Part shown: in pieces, positions 58,758 to 64,000 of the stretch | Numbering within the stretch: position 1 is the stretch's first letter | Layout: every line of letters begins with the position of its first letter | Source of the DNA: Trichuris trichiura | Lineage: Eukaryota > Nematoda > Enoplea > Trichinellida > Trichuridae | Assembly: GCA_037903355.1 (NCBI GenBank) | Contig: JBAJFE010000029.1 | Location: 310,001 to 374,000, forward strand | Direction: 5' to 3' | Length of the DNA stretch: 64,000 nucleotides | Position numbers and translations under genes: made by a program | Notes under the pieces: generated by a model | The model's input: only the letters and a program-made list of their open reading frames with translations | Database searches by the model: none | What the model was told of the DNA's origin: nothing

Positions 58758-61700
58758 GTAGTGAGAGTCATTTTTGTAGTTTCAATTCATTTCATAATTT
58801 ATCATGAATGAATCTGCACGGTTGTGCAAGTCGTTTAAATTAAGCAATGGAAATTTCTAGATCGATCGTATCCCTAACTCAGTGACAAGTCTAACCGCTA
58901 ATGACTTGATGCTGAAGACGGGATAAAGCTGATCCGCAATCCAATGCTGTTCACCTTAAACGATTCGCAGACAGCTGCTCGTGAAGAGGTTCATTTTTAA
59001 TATTAATATGCGTAACCTATCAAGTTTAGTGGATCTCTTTTTAAAAAAGTTCCATTTCCAAAATTTAAATTCGTCACGTTATCCGTAAGGTTTATCTCCT
59101 TACATTGTTTTAGATAACCTACGAACAACCTGATATTCGCGTGCGTTAAATATCAGAGTGAAACGAACGAGTGCTGGAATGCAAAGGCTAAGAGCGTAAG
59201 AGCTTAAACGCTATAAAGGATAGTTACTCCGAATAAGCATAGTGTAATAATGTTTATATGCATACATTACACACCCATTAATTGCTTTTTCTACGGCAAC
59301 TTGATTTCTGTCACACTGGCCGGGTTTCAGCTTTTCATTTTGGCGACACAAAAGAAACAACGATTTTACGTAAGAACACCCTTACTTTCAAAATGCAAAT
59401 TTCTAACTAGGTTCGATTAGTCGCATGGACGAACAGTGGAACCTTGGATGAAGACAAAGGAGATTACTTAACTACTGACAGCAGCAATGGACGAAAAGAT
59501 AAACACTAAGCGAACTTTGGGTATCTCATTTCAAATTTTCAAATTTTACAAATAATTTACAAAAGTGAAAAGTCGAAAATCACCTACCAATGACATGGGT
59601 TGTTGTTGCTTTTTCGCGGTTGGATTATGCTGGTCAACGTTAAGCATAATAACAGCATATGCCAACGTGAAAGCAGCATCGGCGCTGTCGAATGGTTTTT
59701 GGTTACTTTCGTACCAATGGTCGGCAAAATGCTCGATAACCATGGAAATTTCGGCTGCCTCTCCTGGCAACCTGAAGCTTTCCAAAAACTGACGTAGCGC
59801 ATCGTCCAGCCGAACGCCGGCAAAGTCGAACGACCGTACGAACGCTTCTGAAGAAAAAATGAGCTCGTCAACAACGCAAAGTGCAAACAACCAATTTACC
59901 AAGTATGGACTTGTTCTTACGATTGACAATAAACTCGGCAATCTTGCGTTTGTTCAGGCGCGAATTTTCGCGCAACCACTGCACCAAACTGTCCAAGTTG
60001 TACGGCGTGTCCAGCAAGTTGTGCTCTTGCAAGTATGCAATGCCTTTCAATGGCTGCTGGTTGAACAGCTCGCTTCCGGCTGTCAGTATTCGCTTTTTTG
60101 TTTTCAAAGCAACCAAGTCTTCGTGACTGGGAATACTCGGCGACGGAGACGTACGATCACGATTACGTCGAAAGCTAGGCAATTGCAACAATGCTACCTT
60201 CTGGTCAGTCGCCTTTGTCGCTTCTGAACTTGAACTACCTTGAAATTTAAATTTTCAAATAAGAACCGATCGATAAAGCCTACCAGTACAGATAGTTGGA
60301 TGACCTTTTCCTGCTGGAGACGTAGGACAACAAACATGGCTACGCGAGAAAACATTTCCAGATAAATGTAGCTCTTCGGATGAGAGCGGCTTTTCCTTGA
60401 AGCTGATCATTCGCATATGGCAATTCATCTCAATGGTGTCGATTACAGTTAACAGGGCATCCAAGCTTAAAATGTGTGCGCCAGTTAAGCCTGTAACTGG
60501 AAAGGCATTTTTGGACAGCAGCTTGGTCAGCTCTTCAAATAGACTTGAACAATAGAGGTCGCAATCGTAGTTAAGGTAAAGTTCTGTGACGAATCCTGGT
60601 ACCCGCCATAAAGCGACCAAAGCCTCAAGTACAAGCTCGCGCAATTCCATACGAGCACTACTGGTTACTGTTAGCTGAAAAAATTACGCTTCTTTATTGA
60701 CAACAAAAATTTGAATATCCGCTTACGGAACGTATGGAGCTTGCAGGCACGTTGGGAGACGGAAGAACGTCCGTCAATGTGGCCAGCTCCATCAAGCGCA
60801 ACAAATACATTTCCAGTTGGAATTTCAAGTGGACTCTCAGCGATTCGAACAGCAAAAAGCCAAGTCTTAAAGTCAATGACAACAAGGAAACTTTGGTCGT
60901 TTGCAAGAGGCTATACAAGTTGCGACAGAGCTCATTTTGTACCAAAGGCAAGAGAAGAGTGAATCGACCTATCTCTTCGATTCCCACCTCAAAAGCAACA
61001 AGAAGCAAGCTTAAACCAAGCTCTATGATCCCGTCGGTATTTTGCTGTCCCCATGGATTGCATAAGGCGATAAGAAATCTCATCAACTCGCGCGCGCATG
61101 GTATACCATGCGGCGCGGAGTAAGGACTACTTGCATCGGCAGAATCCATCATTTTATTAACTTCTTCTGGACGGGATTTTTCACTTGAAGGGGATGACCG
61201 TTGGTCTGAGCTAGTTTGTTCAGGGTTCACTTCCACATTTGCACTATCCGTAGTGGCTGCTGCCTGTTCGCTGCACAATTCTTTCTCGGTTTCTATTACA
61301 TTTTCTGCTGATGCATCCGTGCCAGGATGAACATCCATAACGGCATCACCTGGCTGATGATCAGCATTACTTGTGGAGTCTTCGTTTCCCGCCAAATCAA
61401 CGTTTGCTTCGCTGTCGACAGACATCTCCTTTTCCGATGCTGTCTGTTCAGCAGTGGTCAAAGAGCTCGTTTGCTGTTGTCCATAATTCCATTTCTTTCT
61501 TTTTCTATGCTTACGTTCTTCCCTAGCGGCACCGCGAGCTATTAGTCGTCTAACGTACGGGTGTCTGGCGTCTTCGACAAATGAAGAGAGCCTTGTAAAA
61601 ATTACCATAACCATATCGCGAAGACAAGTCTCAGCCGCCTTTCGTAGCAACAAGCTGAGACGCTCTTCAAAGCATATGCGAAAGCAAGATTGAAGAATTT

Positions 61701-63294
61701 CGCAAACCGTTTCGTCAGTGAGCAATGGACCCGACGGGGATAGCAATAAAGCTCGAAGCACTTGAAGTATCCTTAGTAGAACTACTTCGTCGTCGCTTGG
61801 ATCTGTGCCAACAAAGCGAGCGTGCGTTACCGCTTCGGCGATTTGCTGCACAGCGCTGCTGGCCGTGAAGCAGTGCGGATTGAACATACCGTAAGAGACA
61901 AACTTTTCCACCGCAATGAGCGCCTGACCAGTCGCCTTCAATAACATCATTAAAAGAAAGTGCCAACTAATAATACTAACGTTAACAAGACTATGCTGAT
62001 TTTTTTATGGCAAAATTTGCATAGCAGCGTTTAAAATGAGTAAAACTGGTTCTAATGAAGTTCTACACACTCAGTAACTTGGCGTAGAATTATTTGACAA
62101 GAATGTCAAAACGTGAAAGCGTGCAAATGTTGTAGGCAATATATATTGTAAATATAAGTTGAAAAAAATATTTGTACTACACATAGGCAAATTCTGGATT
62201 AACTTATAAAACGCTGGAAACGAAATGAACCTGAATATGCATCTTTAATGGCCAATGTCGGCGGTTTTGCGAAAAGTATGCGCAATCTTGCTGGAGTAAT
62301 GTTTTTCTAGCCTTCTTTAGAAAAAGTAGCCGAGAATTCGATAATACTCATAAATGATTGAACAAATAGCTTAGAACGAACAAGTGTGGAAATCAATGCC
62401 TTTCATGCGCAGTCTTCCTTTTCTGCTTCAGCTCTCAAACAAATGGCAATCGGATGTCTCGAAGTACGCTCTCAAAAACTTTCTTAGAGCAATCCGCAAT
62501 TTGATGATCGTACAAGCTTAAATGCTGATGAAAAATCAAACCAATACGGTCGCTGCTGACTTGAAAATCAAAAACAAAAAATGAATGAAAAGCTTGTTTT
62601 AGTATGCCTGCTAAAAATACGCAACGTTTCTTACAATCAGGTTAATACTGGAGTATTTCTTCTGCCTTAAAGGGTGCCTTAAAGGGTGCTAGGACCGCAG
62701 GACGCCCTACAGTAAGGTATATGCGAAGCCGTCTGGAAAAAGTCTATTGTGAACAAAAGAAAAGATTCACAAGAACGTCCCCCGCCTGTTAAGCGTCAAG
62801 CAAACAGACAAACAAACTAACGTCACTAATGCCTGCTGATTTGGAGAAAACCCTTACGCCGAATAAACTTTCGAACAAAACGATTAAGCTAATCATGTAG
62901 CTGTGAGAATAAGTGCGAACTGATAATCGGACACAAGTTGAAAGGCTAAAATGGAAATACAATGCTTGCAAACTTTGCAACGGTCATCCGAGTACATTCA
63001 TGATTTTACAGAGGAATTTAAGTGATTTGAGCATGGCTAAAAGCGACATAAAATCCTTACCGCTCCGCAAGTCTGTTCCGAACGGATGACGTCCAGAAAC
63101 GGTGAGACAAAGACGCTTGGAGCTACGTCTGTCAAGTCGCTGACCGAATTGAGCACGTCTCGAAGATCAGTAAAGCTTCGCAGGAATGGATCCTGTGAAT
63201 TAGAGACGCCACTCTGCACTCTCTGGTTTCGGCGCAACTGCGTCATTACGGCGTTCAGTTCGCTATGAACAATATACAACGCGCTGGTGCCCAT
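53979..63294 (-). CDS. GBF1: GBF1, Golgi Sec7-domain Arf exchange factor
   Basis: GBF1 loads GTP onto Arf1 at the cis-Golgi to recruit COPI and is the brefeldin A target. Exons from high to low: 63294-63061, 61935-60727, 60674-60284, 60238-59900, 59847-59588, 57046-56756, 56701-55143, 55099-54871, 54818-53979. They join to 1783 residues (human 1859). The order is that of the family: DCB ([28 protein letters not shown]), a low-complexity acidic linker, HUS ([20 protein letters not shown]), then Sec7 (about 660-850) with [13 protein letters not shown], the catalytic glutamate in FRLPGEA (about 750), [13 protein letters not shown] and LNGVNGG. HDS1 ([23 protein letters not shown]), [14 protein letters not shown]2/3 and a proline-rich tail follow. 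All expected blocks are present. Two introns are long: 61936-63060 and 57047-59587, the latter full of repeats; the rest are 43-54 nt. Confidence 0.95.
57755..57908. mobile_element. Hairpin element, diverged copy 3
   Basis: The left part ATTATCCCGTTATTGTGTGACA and the right part, complement of TTTCACAATGACGGGATA, pair. The inner arms carry CTCTGGAACTTAAGGG and CCCGAAAGCTTCGG, with GTGTTCAGCGG in the centre, echoing copies 1 and 2. Arms are about 60-70 bp with many mismatches. It lies in the GBF1 intron 57047-59587. Confidence 0.55.
58015..58605. mobile_element. Second hairpin element type with ATT tracts
   Basis: Inner arms 58184-58284 and 58374-58474 (101 bp each) pair well: ATAGTGTATGGTCTTCTA with the complement of AGAAGACCATACACTAT, and GGATGGATGAGCCGTTAT with ATAACGGCTCATCCATCC. 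Outer arms 58046-58098 (TCTAAAATTT...ACAACCCGTT) and 58480-58527 also pair; the left side has about 80 bp extra. The loop is about 90 bp. It has no coding capacity. It is unrelated in sequence to the other hairpin family. Confidence 0.75.
58080..59155 (+). repeat. Direct repeat, about 55 bp, 1020 bp apart
   Basis: GAACAACCTGAAATTCGCGT and the bases after it (58080-58136) recur as GAACAACCTGATATTCGCGT at 59100-59155, both ending in GTTAAATATCA or ATTAAATATCA. The left copy lies within the extra 80 bp of the second-type hairpin. Confidence 0.7.
58528..58758 (+). repeat. (ATT)n microsatellites
   Basis: Two long pure TTA/ATT runs, 58528-58592 and 58686-58756, separated by about 90 bp of unique sequence. 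A shorter impure run lies at 57968-58010. All are in the GBF1 intron. Length is likely to vary between individuals and assemblies. Confidence 0.9.
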
Positions 63295-64000
63295 AGCAGG
63301 CGGCAGCTAACGCTAAAAACTACACAATTTAAACATGAAATTGACAGTGAAAAATTCGCGAACATGCCAGTGATCGAATACTGAGGAGCGCTAGCAAAAC
63401 GCGTTTGCCAAGATGACGCCTACTTCGCCAAGCCTGCTTATAGCATACCACCAAACTAGCAACATTTGTACAATATATAAAGCAACAAACAAACAAATTC
63501 TATGAACCGTAATTCATTATTAACAGGTTCGCGTCATGCTGTCTGCGGAAGGTAAGGTCTTGAATCTCGACGTAACCTGAGCACACTATTACGTGTAAAG
63601 AAGTCTTGTCAAGCACTTTTTTCGTTGTTCTTTCGGGCAGGACAGTCCATTATTCTCTTTTTACTCTTTAGTGTTAATTCTGTTACGGATTCTTGTTTCA
63701 TACAAGTCACGAAATAAATTACCAACTGATAACAAGACTATAGCGTGCAACAATCTCCATGTGATTTACAGGTACTTATTCTACAGTGCTACTACAAGGA
63801 CGAGGAATCCTTTTTAGGGGGTTTTTACTATTAGTTGATCGGAGTTTCTGAGTTACCTATTGATTGACGATGTGTCAGTAATCTCATCACAATGTTGATT
63901 GATGGCCGTCCATGTCGCTATGCCACTAAAGCGTGCAAGATAATTGATGTCTTGTCAATCAACTGCTGTCACTCTTTTGGGACGTTTGGAATTTTTCACC
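63295..64000. other. Upstream flank of GBF1 to window end
   Basis: The GBF1 promoter and 5' untranslated region should lie in the first part. No other gene start or exon could be recognised, and no specific regulatory element was identified. Confidence 0.35.

Overview
This is nuclear DNA of a eukaryote, and most probably of a clade I (trichocephalid) nematode such as Trichuris. The genes are split by many small GT-AG introns, mostly 43-60 nt, with a few of 0.5-2.5 kb. The proteins are animal orthologues: RAD51C, TBC1D5, PHLPP, GBF1, bestrophin and Ral. Short TTAGGC-type (nematode telomere) runs also occur inside the window. The genus is an inference; no sequence search was possible. All exon joins were worked out by hand from reading frame, splice sites and family alignment from memory.

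Layout. 1-133 (+) is the last exons of an SR-type splicing protein. 1265-2799 (-) is a UDP-glucuronosyltransferase with a one-base frame break. About 4.8 kb without a recognised gene follows. 7709-9646 (+) is a complete ten-exon hexokinase whose first exon has been tandemly duplicated. 10947-12955 and 16659-20993 (both -) are two tandem bestrophin chloride-channel paralogues with the same seven-exon structure. 23028-23816 (+) is a decayed alpha-1,3-fucosyltransferase (GT10). 26279-26966 (-) is a Ral small GTPase whose last exon was not found. 27-33 kb is gene-poor and repeat-bearing. 33210-40017 (+) is a 17-exon PHLPP-type protein (PH-like region, leucine-rich repeats, PP2C-like phosphatase).

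From 42.5 kb to the end the window is dense with housekeeping genes. PAAF1 (-, 42546-43652, proteasome assembly) and DDX47 (+, 44586-46441, ribosome biogenesis helicase) are head to head. TBC1D5 (-, 48275-51538, Rab GAP) and RAD51C (+, 51904-53956, recombination) are head to head about 365 bp apart. RAD51C converges on GBF1 (-, 53979-63294, Sec7 Arf-GEF) with only 22 bp between stop codons. GBF1 and TBC1D5 are both membrane-traffic GTPase regulators, but nothing here shows that they act together.

Repeats are the most novel content. A family of long-hairpin (foldback/MITE-like) elements has copies at 46601-46858, 49838-50120 and 57755-57908. The first supplies the first canonical poly(A) signal downstream of DDX47; the other two lie in introns of TBC1D5 and GBF1. 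A second, unrelated hairpin with (ATT)n tracts lies in the same GBF1 intron. There is a degenerate tandem array of about 120 bp period between DDX47 and TBC1D5, an array of about 250 bp period near 28.6-29.2 kb, and a 306-bp-spaced direct repeat at 41 kb. No tRNA, rRNA, CRISPR array or prokaryotic feature was seen.
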